64,000 nucleotides of DNA from Pseudocitrobacter corydidari (GCF_021172065.1 NZ_CP087880.1:4068583-4132582); one strand, 5' to 3'; positions 1-7,829 are shown, counted from the stretch's first letter. The notes: a model not told the origin generated them from the sequence alone. Program-made: numbers and translations.

Positions 1-272
1 GCGTAAACGCCTCCACGCTGAAAGAGCCGGAAGAAATTAAGCTCGCGATGCAGGTTGTGGTGCTGCGTGACAAACTGGAGCCGTACTTCGCGGAAGGTCG
101 TTACCAGGATGCGCTGGTCGAACTGGCTGAGCTGCGTGAACCGGTCGATGCTTTCTTCGATAAAGTAATGGTCATGGTTGATGACAAAGAACTGCGTATC
201 AACCGTCTGACAATGCTGGAAAAACTGCGCGAACTGTTCCTGCGTGTTGCGGATATTTCGCTGCTGCAGTAA
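1..272 (+). CDS. glyS: Glycyl-tRNA synthetase beta subunit, C-terminal end (partial)
   Basis: This is the last 90 codons of the beta chain of the tetrameric (alpha2beta2) glycyl-tRNA synthetase, which charges tRNA-Gly in the cytoplasm. The reading frame is open from base 3 and the gene starts upstream of the window. The visible protein runs from VNASTLKEPEEIKLAMQ to the end VADISLLQ and matches the E. coli GlyS C-terminus nearly residue for residue as I recall it. A strong terminator follows 20 bp after the stop. The neighbours hokA and cspA downstream are the same as in E. coli. Identification is secure; only completeness is limited by the window edge. Confidence 0.97.
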   Translation, partial: VNASTLKEPEEIKLAMQVVVLRDKLEPYFAEGRYQDALVELAELREPVDAFFDKVMVMVDDKELRINRLTMLEKLRELFLRVADISLLQ

Positions 273-291
273 GTTTACTGCTGATAAATAA

Positions 292-317
292 AAACCTGCC
301 GAATGGCAGGTTTTTTT
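292..317 (+). terminator. Rho-independent terminator of glyS
   Basis: An 8-bp perfect stem (AACCTGCC / GGCAGGTT) with a 4-base loop is followed directly by a run of seven T. It lies 20 bp after the glyS stop and separates glyS from the hokA repeats. Confidence 0.93.
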
Positions 318-488
318 ATGCGCAAATATAAACAAGTAATAATTATTCGTTTAATGGGTGAGTACTTACACATATATTCCGCAAAAAAAAATTCAGAATA
401 CATTAATTCTTTTGCCTGAGCGGTGTTTGCTAGAATAGCGACGGGTGCTTGAGACTGTTTGTCTCAGGTATCACCGAAAGGCAGACAG

Positions 489-545
489 AGAAAAGCCCCA
501 CCTGACTATAAATCAAAGTGAGGCCCCTCTATGCATAGACACCAT
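489..545 (-). ncRNA. Sok-type antisense RNA of hokA copy 1 (approximate ends)
   Basis: Opposite the leader of the toxin mRNA, the minus strand carries a stem-loop (CCTCAC paired with GTGGGG) followed by a T-rich stretch at about 488-495, as expected for the 3' end of Sok. In hok/sok loci this RNA blocks translation of the leader frame and thereby of hok. The 5' end is inferred, not seen. Confidence 0.45.
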
Positions 546-590
546 AAAGGTAGCCTCTTGCTTGTTGGAAATCAACACCGGAGGCTGGGA

Positions 591-743
591 ATGCCGCAAA
601 AATATTTGTTATTTGGCTTAGTCGTGATTTGTTTCACGCTATTATTATTTACCTGGATGGTGAGAGATTCACTGTGTGAATTGCATATAAAACAGGGAAG
701 TAATGAGCTGGCGGCATTTTTAGCCTGTGGAAATAAAAAGTAA
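591..743 (+). CDS. hokA: HokA type I toxin, copy 1
   Basis: A 50-residue Hok-family membrane toxin that depolarises the inner membrane when produced. The sequence starts MPQKYLLFGLVVICFT, has one hydrophobic segment at residues 5-23, then the family hallmark around RDSLCELHIKQGS and a second cysteine near the end (LACGNKK). This is the E. coli HokA pattern. I chose the ATG at 591 because GGAGG lies 6 bases before it. An in-frame upstream ATG at 531 would give a 70-residue Mok-like product that includes a 20-residue leader; in hok loci translation of such a leader frame is coupled to hok. Expression is expected to be limited by a Sok antisense RNA and by mRNA folding. It is the first of three intact copies. 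Confidence 0.9.
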   Translation: MPQKYLLFGLVVICFTLLLFTWMVRDSLCELHIKQGSNELAAFLACGNKK

Positions 744-1028
744 GAGCATTTGGCGGGGAGAGATCTCCGCCTTTCTTACGGTGTGATGCATTTTCAAAGC
801 ACCCTTTTTATTTATGATGTGAATGATCCTGTTGTGGACGATCACGGATGGCTGTTTTCATTGGGTAATTAAAAAGTAATAATCATTCTATTAATGTGTG
901 TGTACTTACACATTTATTTCGCTAAAATTTTTTCAGAATACAATAATTCTTTTGCGTGAGCGGTGTTTGCTAGAATAGCGACGGGTGCTTGAGACTGTTT
1001 GTCTCAGGTATCACCGAAAGGCAGACAG

Positions 1029-1085
1029 AGAAAAGCCCCACCTGACTATAAATCAAAGTGAGGCCCCTCTATGCATGAACACCAT
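1029..1085 (-). ncRNA. Sok-type antisense RNA of hokA copy 2 (approximate ends)
   Basis: Same stem-loop and T-rich tail as in unit 1, shifted by 540 bp. The target region is identical up to the toxin leader, so Sok RNAs from the three units would be expected to cross-act. Ends are inferred. Confidence 0.45.
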
Positions 1086-1130
1086 AAAGGTAGCCTCTTG
1101 CTTGTTGGAAATCAACACCGGAGGCTGGGA

Positions 1131-1283
1131 ATGCCGCAAAAACATTTGTTATTTGGCTTAGTGGTGATTTGTTTCACGCTATTATTATTTACCTGGATGG
1201 TGAGAGATTCACTGTGTGAATTACATATCAAGCAGGGAAGTAATGAGCTGGCGGCATTTTTAGCCTGTGGGAATAAAAAGTAA
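1131..1283 (+). CDS. hokA: HokA type I toxin, copy 2
   Basis: A 50-residue Hok toxin differing from copy 1 by one residue (MPQKH instead of MPQKY at position 5). The membrane segment, the RDSLCELH motif and the C-terminal cysteine are intact. The GGAGG ribosome-binding site and the Mok-like leader frame (from 1071) are conserved; the third leader codon is Glu here instead of Arg. No nonsense or frameshift mutation is present, so this copy appears functional. Naming follows similarity to E. coli HokA and the position between glyS and cspA. Confidence 0.9.
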   Translation: MPQKHLLFGLVVICFTLLLFTWMVRDSLCELHIKQGSNELAAFLACGNKK

Positions 1284-1568
1284 GAGCATTTGGCGGGGAG
1301 AAATCTCCGCCTTTCTTACGGTGTGATGCATTTTCAATGCACCCTTTTTATTTATGATGTGAATGACCCTGTTGTGGACGACCACGAATGACTATTTTAT
1401 GGAGTAATTAAAAAACTAATAATCATTTGATTAATGTGTGTGTACTTACACATGTATTTCGCAAAAACTTTTTCAGAATACATTAATTCTTTTGAGTTCG
1501 CGGTGTTTGCTAGAATGGCGACGGGTGCTTGAGACTGTTTGTCTCAGGTATCACCGAAAGGCAGACAG

Positions 1569-1625
1569 AGAAAAGCCCCACCTGACTATAAATCAAAGTG
1601 AGGCCCCTCTATGCATCAACACCAT
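1569..1625 (-). ncRNA. Sok-type antisense RNA of hokA copy 3 (approximate ends)
   Basis: Same arrangement as in the other two units, 1080 bp from the first. Ends are inferred from the position of the T-rich tail and of the leader frame start. Confidence 0.45.
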
Positions 1626-1670
1626 AAAGGTAGCCTCTTGCTTGTTGGAAATCAACACCGGAGGCTGGGA

Positions 1671-1823
1671 ATGCCGCAAAAATATTTGTTATTTGGCTTA
1701 GTCGTGATTTGTTTCACGCTATTATTATTTACCTGGATGGTGAGAGATTCACTGTGTGAATTGCATATCAAACAGGGAAATAATGAGCTGGCGGCATTTT
1801 TAGCCTGTGGAAATAAAAAGTAA
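1671..1823 (+). CDS. hokA: HokA type I toxin, copy 3
   Basis: A 50-residue Hok toxin identical to copy 1 except for KQGNNELA in place of KQGSNELA. All family features are kept: the N-terminal membrane segment, the internal cysteine in SLCELH and the terminal ACGNKK. The leader frame starts at 1611 with Gln as third codon. The unit ends near the cspA terminator region. As with the other copies, regulation by a Sok antisense RNA is inferred from the conserved leader rather than shown. Confidence 0.9.
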   Translation: MPQKYLLFGLVVICFTLLLFTWMVRDSLCELHIKQGNNELAAFLACGNKK

Positions 1824-1936
1824 GAGCATCTGGCGGGGAGAGATCTCCGCCCTTCTTGCGGTGTGATGCATTTTCAATGCACCCTTTTTATTTATGATGT
1901 GAATATGTTTAAAGTCTTAGACGACAAATCGCAGGC

Positions 1937-1967
1937 AAAAAAAAATCCCCGCCCGAGGGCAGGGATT
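1937..1967 (-). terminator. Rho-independent terminator of cspA
   Basis: Read on the minus strand, a GC-rich stem (AATCCCTGCC / GGCGGGGATT, one mismatch) is followed by nine T. It starts about 20 bp after the cspA stop. Confidence 0.92.
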
Positions 1968-1988
1968 CGAATTCTTAGCGGCTTAAAC

Positions 1989-2201
1989 TTACAGAGAAGT
2001 TACGTTGCCAGCTGCCGGGCCTTTAGCGCCGCTTTCGATGGTGAAGGACACTTTCTGACCTTCGTCCAGAGATTTGTAGCCATCGTTCTGGATAGCAGAG
2101 AAGTGTACGAACACGTCTTTAGAACCATCGTCAGGAGTGATGAAGCCGAAACCTTTATCAGCGTTGAACCATTTTACGATACCAGTCATTTTACCGGACA
2201 T
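1989..2201 (-). CDS. cspA: Major cold shock protein CspA
   Basis: A 70-residue single cold-shock domain that binds RNA and single-stranded DNA and acts as an RNA chaperone and transcription antiterminator at low temperature. The two RNA-binding motifs are plain: KGFGFI at about residues 16-21 and DVFVHF at about 29-34. Length and sequence match E. coli CspA, including the start [20 protein letters not shown]. It is monocistronic, with a terminator after it and a long structured leader before it that contains the cold box. The hokA-cspA-yiaG arrangement is as in E. coli. Confidence 0.97.
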
Positions 2202-2357
2202 AGAAATTACCTTTATAAATTAAGTGAGCCTTACGGCGATATGGCATGCTTTACAGAATTTAAAGCGTAAAGGAAATGTCGCTACGAGGGGTACCAATGG
2301 ATAACCTTGAAGGGAACTGCTTTACTCAACTGCTTTGTGGTCTGTGCGTCAAACCGT
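2202..2357 (-). promoter_or_regulatory. cspA cold-box 5' leader (RNA thermosensor)
   Basis: On the minus strand the region begins with ACGGTTTGACGCACAGACCA, which differs at one position from the E. coli cold box as I recall it, and ends in the AAGGTAA ribosome-binding region before the cspA ATG. The distance of about 156 nt from cold box to ATG matches the roughly 159-nt leader of E. coli cspA. In E. coli this leader refolds at low temperature to expose the start site. The transcription start near 2357 is inferred from that alignment. Confidence 0.9.
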
Positions 2358-2403
2358 GAAGCTATTAACGCATACTTCGGCCTCTAAACGCAAACGTTAT
2401 CTG

Positions 2404-2438
2404 AAAAAAACATAAAACGGCCCTGAAAAAGGACCGTT
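2404..2438 (-). terminator. Terminator of yiaG
   Basis: On the minus strand AACGGTCC and GGGCCGTT form a stem with an A/T-rich loop, followed within a few bases by a T-rich tract. It lies about 30 bp after the yiaG stop. Confidence 0.8.
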
Positions 2439-2470
2439 AAAAGAGAGATAAATATTTATTAATCAGATGT

Positions 2471-2752
2471 TTAGCTGTTAACAATTTGTTTTTCAGCCTG
2501 AATCAGACGTAGCAATTTAAGTTCGGTAACTGAAGGTTTTACCCGTCTGGACTCCCATTCCTGCGCCATGGAGACACTAACGCCCATCGCTTTAGCAAAC
2601 TCTGCCATCTGCAAACCGGTGCTTTTGCGAAGCGCTTCGAACTCGGTAAAGATGGAGGGCTTAGGTGTCAGGGTAATCACTGATGATGCATCTTTGAAGA
2701 CAATCTGTTCCAGACTGCTCAGCAGTTCAAATGTTGGATCTTTTTCTTCCAT
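2471..2752 (-). CDS. yiaG: HTH-type transcriptional regulator YiaG
   Basis: A 93-residue DNA-binding protein with a Cro/C1-type (Xre) helix-turn-helix in the C-terminal half. Residues ~37-75 read FEALRKSTGLQMAEFAKAMGVSVSMAQEWESRRVKPS, where the GLQMAEFAKAMGVS stretch gives the two HTH helices. The N-terminus MEEKDPTFELLSSLEQIVFKD matches E. coli YiaG. The fold resembles the HigA/MqsA-type antitoxin HTH, but no toxin gene is next to it. It has its own terminator. The target genes are unknown. Confidence 0.93.
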   Translation of the reverse strand: MEEKDPTFELLSSLEQIVFKDASSVITLTPKPSIFTEFEALRKSTGLQMAEFAKAMGVSVSMAQEWESRRVKPSVTELKLLRLIQAEKQIVNS

Positions 2753-2974
2753 TGATAACTCCTATATACACACAGCGTGATCGTGAATAGGTACAGCCCG
2801 TTAAGAATAGTCGGGAAATCCGAACAAAAGTTGATTGCGTAAGTGATTATTCGTGGGATCGTTTTCCACGCAGCGCAAATAGCGTAAAAATTGCACAGAA
2901 ATCAAGGCCAGCGGCGCCAGGTATAATTTTGTAAAAATCGCTAAAACCGACGGCTGAGCCGCCGGTTCGCTAAC

Positions 2975-4345
2975 TCAGGCTTTCTGCGTATTGCGGTTCA
3001 ATGCCGGCGTTTCCGCTTCGCTTTTTAGCATTTGCCGCTGGCTGACGATGTGTTTCACCAGCAGCGCCAGCGCTGACACCAGGGCGGGAATGGCCAGCAG
3101 AGTGAAAATGGTCTGGAAGGAGAGTTCCGCCTGCATCAGGAACGCCCCGCTGAATGCGCCCAGAATGCCGCCGAAACGGCCCAGCCCCAACATCCATGCC
3201 ACGCCCGTTGCACGCCCCTGCGTCGGGTAGAAACCCGCTGCGAGAGCCGGCATTGACGATTGCGCGCCGTTCATGATGGTTCCGGCAATAAAGACCATCA
3301 CGCCCATCAGCACCAGGCTGTTGGTAGAGAACCCAACCAGACAGACAAAAACGCCGGTCAGTACGTAGCCTACCGCCACCACTTTATTGGGATTGAGTTT
3401 ATCCATCAGCGCGCCGAGGATAAGTACGCCAATGCCGCCACCCAGCGGGAAGAGGGCGGTGATAACCGACGCCTGGCTTAACGATGCGCCGGTTTCGCGA
3501 ATTAACAGCGGTAGCCAGCTGGTCAGTAAATAGAAAATCAACAGGCCCATGAAGTAGGTCAGGCACAGCATCACCGTGCCGACGGCGTAGCGCGGCGAGA
3601 AAATCACCCCCAGCGCCGATTTCTCTTTTACCTGCCCGGCTTCCTGCAAGACAAAACTCGTGTTATCCGCCACCGGGGCGATACGTTTGAGGATGGCGGC
3701 GATTTTGTGCTGAGGCTGGTTTTTGACCACCATATAGCGCGCAGATTCCGGTAGCAGGAAAATCAGTAGTACCGCCAGCGCCAGCGGCATGACGCCGCCG
3801 AGGATCAGCACGCTCTGCCAGCCGTAGTGAGGAATTAGCCACGCTGAGATAAACCCGCCCATCGACGAGCCGATTGGGAAGCCCACAAACATCAGATTCA
3901 CCAGCAACGCACGACGACGCTCTGGCGCATATTCGCTCATCAGCGTGGCGGCATTGGGCATCGCCGCGCCCAGCCCCAGCCCGGTCAGGAAACGCAGCAG
4001 CGTAAGCTGGGTGAGATTAGTGGCAAAAGCGGTAATCAGGCTAAAACCGCCAAAAACCAGAATCGACAGCACCAGCACTTTCTTGCGGCCAATACGGTCC
4101 GCCATCGGGCCTGCCGTTAATGCACCCACTGCCAGGCCAACCAGCGCGGCGCTCATCACCGGCCCGAGATCTGATTTCTGCACGCCCCATTCCTGCACCA
4201 GGTCAGAAGCGATAAAGCCAATAATCGCAGTATCGAAACCGTCCATGGCGACGGTCACAAAGCACAATGCGAGGATCATCCACTGGTATTTAGAAAAGGG
4301 ATGATCGTTGATAAAAGTCTGAATATCCGTGGTTGTCTTCGTCAT
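2975..4345 (-). CDS. pcaK: Aromatic acid:H+ symporter, PcaK/AAHS family
   Basis: A 456-residue major facilitator with about 12 membrane segments, probably importing 4-hydroxybenzoate, protocatechuate or a similar aromatic acid with protons. TM1 carries the AAHS hallmark DGFDTAIIGF; the loop between TM2 and TM3 has the MFS signature GPMADRIGRKKVLV; the cytoplasmic loop after TM6 starts LPESARYMV. The length is typical for PcaK. No ring-cleavage gene lies nearby, so it must serve catabolic genes elsewhere. Two copies of a 15-bp box matching the Pca-regulator consensus lie in its upstream region, which favours a beta-ketoadipate role over MhpT or ShiA-type functions. The substrate is inferred; the family is secure. 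Confidence 0.8.
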   Translation of the reverse strand: MTKTTTDIQTFINDHPFSKYQWMILALCFVTVAMDGFDTAIIGFIASDLVQEWGVQKSDLGPVMSAALVGLAVGALTAGPMADRIGRKKVLVLSILVFGGFSLITAFATNLTQLTLLRFLTGLGLGAAMPNAATLMSEYAPERRRALLVNLMFVGFPIGSSMGGFISAWLIPHYGWQSVLILGGVMPLALAVLLIFLLPESARYMVVKNQPQHKIAAILKRIAPVADNTSFVLQEAGQVKEKSALGVIFSPRYAVGTVMLCLTYFMGLLIFYLLTSWLPLLIRETGASLSQASVITALFPLGGGIGVLILGALMDKLNPNKVVAVGYVLTGVFVCLVGFSTNSLVLMGVMVFIAGTIMNGAQSSMPALAAGFYPTQGRATGVAWMLGLGRFGGILGAFSGAFLMQAELSFQTIFTLLAIPALVSALALLVKHIVSQRQMLKSEAETPALNRNTQKA

Positions 4346-4394
4346 GCGGCAATTCCTGAAAACAGCGGGGAGAAGGATTCTCCCGCATGAAGTT

Positions 4395-4409
4395 GTGCGA
4401 TTATCGAAC
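4395..4409 (-). promoter_or_regulatory. PcaR/PcaU-type operator, proximal box
   Basis: Read on the minus strand the sequence is GTTCGATAATCGCAC, identical to the 15-bp consensus I recall for the IclR-family regulator PcaR in Pseudomonas putida pca promoters. It lies 50 bp upstream of the transporter start codon, a position that would overlap or adjoin its promoter. The match is seen; binding is inferred. Confidence 0.7.
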
Positions 4410-4482
4410 CTATTTCCGGTAATCGTTCAATTCATCAAAACACTTAACGTTTGCGGCGACAATGCAGGGGAAATCAGGAAGT

Positions 4483-4497
4483 GTGCGATTATCGTAC
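4483..4497 (-). promoter_or_regulatory. PcaR/PcaU-type operator, distal box
   Basis: Minus-strand sequence GTACGATAATCGCAC, 14 of 15 bases identical to the proximal box. Start-to-start distance between the boxes is 88 bp. A second, upstream box in the same orientation is consistent with cooperative binding of an IclR-type activator. Confidence 0.6.
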
Positions 4498-4762
4498 TCC
4501 CCGCGGGGAGACAAACACGCGAGAAGATTAAAATCATTTTAAAACAATAGATTAATAACAATATTTCGCGTAAAAGTTGTGGTCATAAATGTGATGTGCG
4601 CAACAATGTATTAACATCCATATTTTCTCTCTTTCCTCATCGTGATTTCCTGCCATAACTTTGTCAGGAAAAGGTATCCTGCGGCGCGCTGCTGGACTAT
4701 CCTTGTCAGCGTCGGGCACGCGGGTGCCTGTTTGCGTTTTTTTTGGCTGAAGGAGTAATAAA

Positions 4763-5473
4763 ATGGCGACAGGAAAGTCCTGCTCTCGCTGGTTTGCGCC
4801 TGTTGCGGCGTTGTTGATGGTTGTTAGCCTGAGTGGGTGTTTTGATAAAGAAGGCGACCAGCGCAAAGCGTTTGTCGATTTCCTGCAAAATACAGTGATG
4901 CGTGGTGGCGAACGTCTGCCAACGCTGACCGCTGACCAGAAAAAACAGTTTGGTCCTTTTGTCTCCGATTACGCCGTCATTTACGGCTATTCGCAGCAGG
5001 TGAGCCAGGCGATGGATGCGGGTCTGCGCCCGGTTGTCGATAGCGTTAACGCCATTCGCGTTCCGCAGGATTATATGACTCAGCGCGAGCCGCTGCGTCA
5101 GGCGAACGGTTCGTTGGGCGTACTGAGCCAGCAGCTGGAAAATGCGAAAATGCAGGCCGATGCGGCACATGCGGCGCTGAAACAGGCGGATGACCTGAAG
5201 CCGGTCTTTGATCAGGTGTACAGCAAAGTGGTGACGGCACCTGCAAATGCGATGCAACCGTTGATCCCGGCGGCGCAAATCTTCACGCAGCAGCTGGTCC
5301 AGGTCGGTGATTTTGTCGCGCAGCAGGGTGAGCAGGTGAGCTTCGTGGCGAACGGAATTCAGTTCCCGACCTCACAGCAGGCAAGCCAGTACAACTCGCT
5401 GATCGGCCCACTGGCCTCTCAGCATCAGGCATTTACTCAGGCCTGGAATGCGGCAGTCGAAGCGACGAAGTAA
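4763..5473 (+). CDS. yiaF: DUF3053 family lipoprotein YiaF
   Basis: A 236-residue protein with a lipoprotein signal: a basic start, a hydrophobic stretch (APVAALLMVVS) and the lipobox LSGC with Cys at about residue 26, followed by FDKEGDQRKAFVDFLQN. Asp does not occupy the +2 position, so outer-membrane sorting is the default expectation. The rest is a soluble, helix-rich DUF3053 domain ending near VEATK. It matches E. coli YiaF in position and sequence type. Its role is not known. The start at 4763 is supported by AAGGAG 8 bases upstream. A long perfect palindrome follows and serves as terminator between it and convergent ghrB. Confidence 0.88.
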   Translation: MATGKSCSRWFAPVAALLMVVSLSGCFDKEGDQRKAFVDFLQNTVMRGGERLPTLTADQKKQFGPFVSDYAVIYGYSQQVSQAMDAGLRPVVDSVNAIRVPQDYMTQREPLRQANGSLGVLSQQLENAKMQADAAHAALKQADDLKPVFDQVYSKVVTAPANAMQPLIPAAQIFTQQLVQVGDFVAQQGEQVSFVANGIQFPTSQQASQYNSLIGPLASQHQAFTQAWNAAVEATK

Positions 5474-5517
5474 CATGATGTTAGATGGCGTCTTATCGTA
5501 ATTCGCCATCCGGCAGA

Positions 5518-5545
5518 AATAAGGCGGGGAATTCCCCGCCTTATT
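5518..5545. terminator. Bidirectional terminator between yiaF and ghrB
   Basis: A 28-bp perfect palindrome centred on GGGGAATTCCCC, with flanking A-rich (left) and T-rich (right) sequence. It lies between the convergent stops of yiaF (5473) and ghrB (5550) and should stop transcription from both sides. Confidence 0.9.
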
Positions 5546-5549
5546 CGTT

Positions 5550-6527
5550 TTATTTCCTTAACACCTGCGGGTTTACGCAGTTCTTCTCAACCTTCCCCTG
5601 CAATGCATCAATCAGGTTATCCACCGCGCAGGCCGCCATGTTAAAGCGCGTCTCATGCGTCGCAGAACCGATATGCGGCAGCGCAACGACGTTCGGCAGC
5701 GTCAGCAGCGGTGAATCGACAGGCAGCGGCTCCTGCTCAAAGACATCCAGCCCGGCGGCATGAATTTCACCCGCCTGCAGCGCGACAATGAGCGCCTGTT
5801 CGTCTACCACCGGGCCACGCCCCGCGTTGATAAAGATGGCGGAGGATTTCATCTTCGCGAACTGTTCTTTACCGAATAGATGATGCGTCTCGTCGGTGAG
5901 CGGCAGGATCAGGCACACGAAATCGGATTCCTGCAATAGCGTGTCGAGGTCACAGTAACGCGCGCTGAAACGCTCTTCGGCCTGCGGATGCGGGCGGCGT
6001 GCGTTATACAGAATCGGTATGCCGAAACCGCAGTGCGCGCGCTGAGCCAGCGCCATGCCGATACGGCCCATCCCGACAATACCCAGCGTTTTATGGTGCA
6101 CATCGGTACCGAACCAGTCCGGCCCGATACTTTTTTTCCATTCTCCCGCTTTTACGCGATCGGCGACTTCCACCACCCGGCGTGCGGTACTGAGCACCAG
6201 TGCCATCACCGTATCCGCCACGGTTTCCGTCAGAACGGTGGGCGTATGCATCAGCAGAATGTTGCGCGCGTTCAGGGCATCGACATCAAAGTTGTCATAG
6301 CCCACGGAAACGGTCGAGGTCGCGCGCAGCTTCGGCATTTTCTCCAGCAGCGCTTCGTTAACGGCTTCGCTGGAGCCCAGCAGGCCGACGGCGTTAGCAA
6401 ACACCTCTGCATGCTGTTGGACGGTTTCCGGGCGCAGGTTTGGCACCTGCGTAACGGTAAAGTGGGCTTCCAGGCGATGCAGTAAATCGTCAGGCAGTGC
6501 CTTGTAGAGAATAATAGACGGCTTCAT
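5550..6527 (-). CDS. ghrB: 2-ketogluconate / glyoxylate / hydroxypyruvate reductase B
   Basis: A 325-residue D-isomer-specific 2-hydroxyacid dehydrogenase, cytoplasmic and NAD(P)H-dependent. The Rossmann motif is GIVGMGRIG at about residue 149; the arginine that grips the substrate carboxylate is in NAGRGPVVDE (about 237); the catalytic histidine is in LPHIGSATHETR (about 285). In E. coli it reduces glyoxylate, hydroxypyruvate and 2-keto-gluconate. Here it starts 21 bp after kguT and is the last gene of the kgu operon, the place held by kguD in Pseudomonas. I therefore infer that its main task here is reduction of 2-keto-6-phosphogluconate to 6-phosphogluconate or of 2-ketogluconate to gluconate. 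The ORF ends at a strong bidirectional terminator. Confidence 0.9.
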   Translation of the reverse strand: MKPSIILYKALPDDLLHRLEAHFTVTQVPNLRPETVQQHAEVFANAVGLLGSSEAVNEALLEKMPKLRATSTVSVGYDNFDVDALNARNILLMHTPTVLTETVADTVMALVLSTARRVVEVADRVKAGEWKKSIGPDWFGTDVHHKTLGIVGMGRIGMALAQRAHCGFGIPILYNARRPHPQAEERFSARYCDLDTLLQESDFVCLILPLTDETHHLFGKEQFAKMKSSAIFINAGRGPVVDEQALIVALQAGEIHAAGLDVFEQEPLPVDSPLLTLPNVVALPHIGSATHETRFNMAACAVDNLIDALQGKVEKNCVNPQVLRK

Positions 6528-6548
6528 GCGACTCTCCGTAAGTGTGAT

Positions 6549-7829
6549 TTAAGCGTGGCGTGCGCCAACGGGAAGTTGTTGATTCTTAGCAGGCTTAACA
6601 ATCAGAGTAAGCCATACCGAGGCGAAAAGCGCCACCCCCATAAAAATGTAAGAGGCAGACGGCGAACCGGTCGCGCCGTTGAGGTAACCGACGAACCAGG
6701 AGCCAAAGAACGAGCCCAGCGCGCCCATACTGTTGATTAAGGCCATCGCGCCACCAGCGACGTTGCGCGGAAGCATTTCCGGGATGATGGCAAAGAACGG
6801 GCCATACGGCGCGTACATTGCGGCACCGGCGATAACCAGCAGAGTGTAGGAAATCCAGAAGTGGTTTGCGCCCACCGCCCAGGAACCGATGAAGGCGAAA
6901 CCGGCAATCAGCAGCAGCGGCCAGACAAACAGTTTACGGTTCTGCATTTTATCGGAAGCCCAGGAGACCAGAATCATCGCCGCTGTGGCGGCCAGATATG
7001 GCACAGATGACAGCCAGCCCACTTCAACCATGCCGAGGTTTGCGCCACCGCTGCGGATAATCGACGGCAGCCACAGCACGAAACCGTAAACCCCGATACT
7101 CCACGCGAAATACTGCATGCACAGCAGAATCACGTTGCGGGAGCGGAACGCTTCCCCGTAGTTACGCACGGCTTTAATGCCCTGCTGCTCTTTATCGAGC
7201 TCGGCCTGCAACGCCGCTTTTTCAGATTCAGACAACCAGCCCACCTGCGCCGGTTTATCTTTTACCAGCACCCACCAGCAGAACGCCCAGATGATGGCCG
7301 GGAAGCCTTCAATAATGAACATTTCACGCCAGCCGAGCGCCTGAATCAGGTAGCCGGAAACCACGGACATCCACAATACCGTCACCGGGTTACCGAGGAT
7401 CAGGAAGGTATTGGCGCGCGAACGTTCGGATTTGGTAAACCAGTTGCTGATGTAAATCAGCATTGCTGGCATGACTGCCGCCTCCACCACGCCGAGAATA
7501 AAGCGAATGGCGGCAAGCATCGGAATATTATGCACAATCCCGGTGAGCGAGGCGCAGGCCCCCCACAGGATCAGGCAGACGAAAATCAGTTTGCGCACGC
7601 TGCGGCGTTCCGCATACATCGCACCGGGGATCTGGAAGAAGAAGTAGCCGAGGAAGAAGAGGGCGCCCAGCAGGGAGGAGATCCCTTTGGTGATGCCTAA
7701 ATCTTCGTTAATGCCTGCGGCGGAAGCGAAGCTGAAGTTTGCGCGATCGAGGTACGCCAGGCTGTACGTGATAAACACGATTGGCATGATGTACCACCAG
7801 CGTTTGGCTGCATTGGTTGAGCTATTCAT
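6549..7829 (-). CDS. kguT: 2-ketogluconate transporter KguT (MFS, ACS family)
   Basis: A 426-residue major facilitator of the anion:cation symporter family with 12 predicted membrane segments. The N-terminus WWYIMPIVFITYSLAYLDRANFS carries the ACS hallmark YLDR.N in TM1. I start at the ATG at 7829 (MNSSTNAAKRW), preceded by AGAGGCAGGACT; a longer frame reaching 7943 would translate part of a repeat element and is unlikely. The neighbours kguK and kguE upstream and ghrB downstream point to 2-ketogluconate as substrate rather than D-galactonate or glucarate, which other members carry. A repeat element of about 90 bp separates it from kguK, so differential expression within the operon is possible. 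Confidence 0.82.
   Translation of the reverse strand: MNSSTNAAKRWWYIMPIVFITYSLAYLDRANFSFASAAGINEDLGITKGISSLLGALFFLGYFFFQIPGAMYAERRSVRKLIFVCLILWGACASLTGIVHNIPMLAAIRFILGVVEAAVMPAMLIYISNWFTKSERSRANTFLILGNPVTVLWMSVVSGYLIQALGWREMFIIEGFPAIIWAFCWWVLVKDKPAQVGWLSESEKAALQAELDKEQQGIKAVRNYGEAFRSRNVILLCMQYFAWSIGVYGFVLWLPSIIRSGGANLGMVEVGWLSSVPYLAATAAMILVSWASDKMQNRKLFVWPLLLIAGFAFIGSWAVGANHFWISYTLLVIAGAAMYAPYGPFFAIIPEMLPRNVAGGAMALINSMGALGSFFGSWFVGYLNGATGSPSASYIFMGVALFASVWLTLIVKPAKNQQLPVGARHA

Larger units (their letters stand above)
330..1904 (+). repeat. Three tandem 540-bp hokA/sok units
   Basis: Three near-identical units lie head to tail: the toxin reading frames begin at 531, 1071 and 1611, an exact period of 540 bp. 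Each unit carries an AT-rich upstream region, a TAGAAT -10 element (431-436 in unit 1), the leader, the toxin gene and a GC-rich stem (about 753-779 in unit 1). The transcribed part differs by only a few bases among units, while the AT-rich upstream part is more variable. The third unit loses similarity shortly after 1904, where the cspA terminator region begins. The copies probably arose by local amplification; E. coli carries a single hokA at this place. Confidence 0.93.
4346..4762. other. 417-bp intergenic region between divergent pcaK and yiaF
   Basis: It holds the two Pca-type boxes on the pcaK side and an AT-rich segment (about 4520-4640) that probably contains the yiaF promoter. The segment just before yiaF has a run of eight T (4737-4744) and the AAGGAG ribosome-binding site. 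I see no further gene. Confidence 0.6.

Noticed and set aside
330..1904. An insertion sequence near hokA (E. coli K-12 has IS150 there)
   Set aside because: The repeats contain only hok/sok sequence; there is no transposase frame or terminal inverted repeat.
1863..2270. A 135-codon plus-strand frame over cspA and its leader
   Set aside because: It is antisense to cspA and its conserved leader and has no family resemblance.
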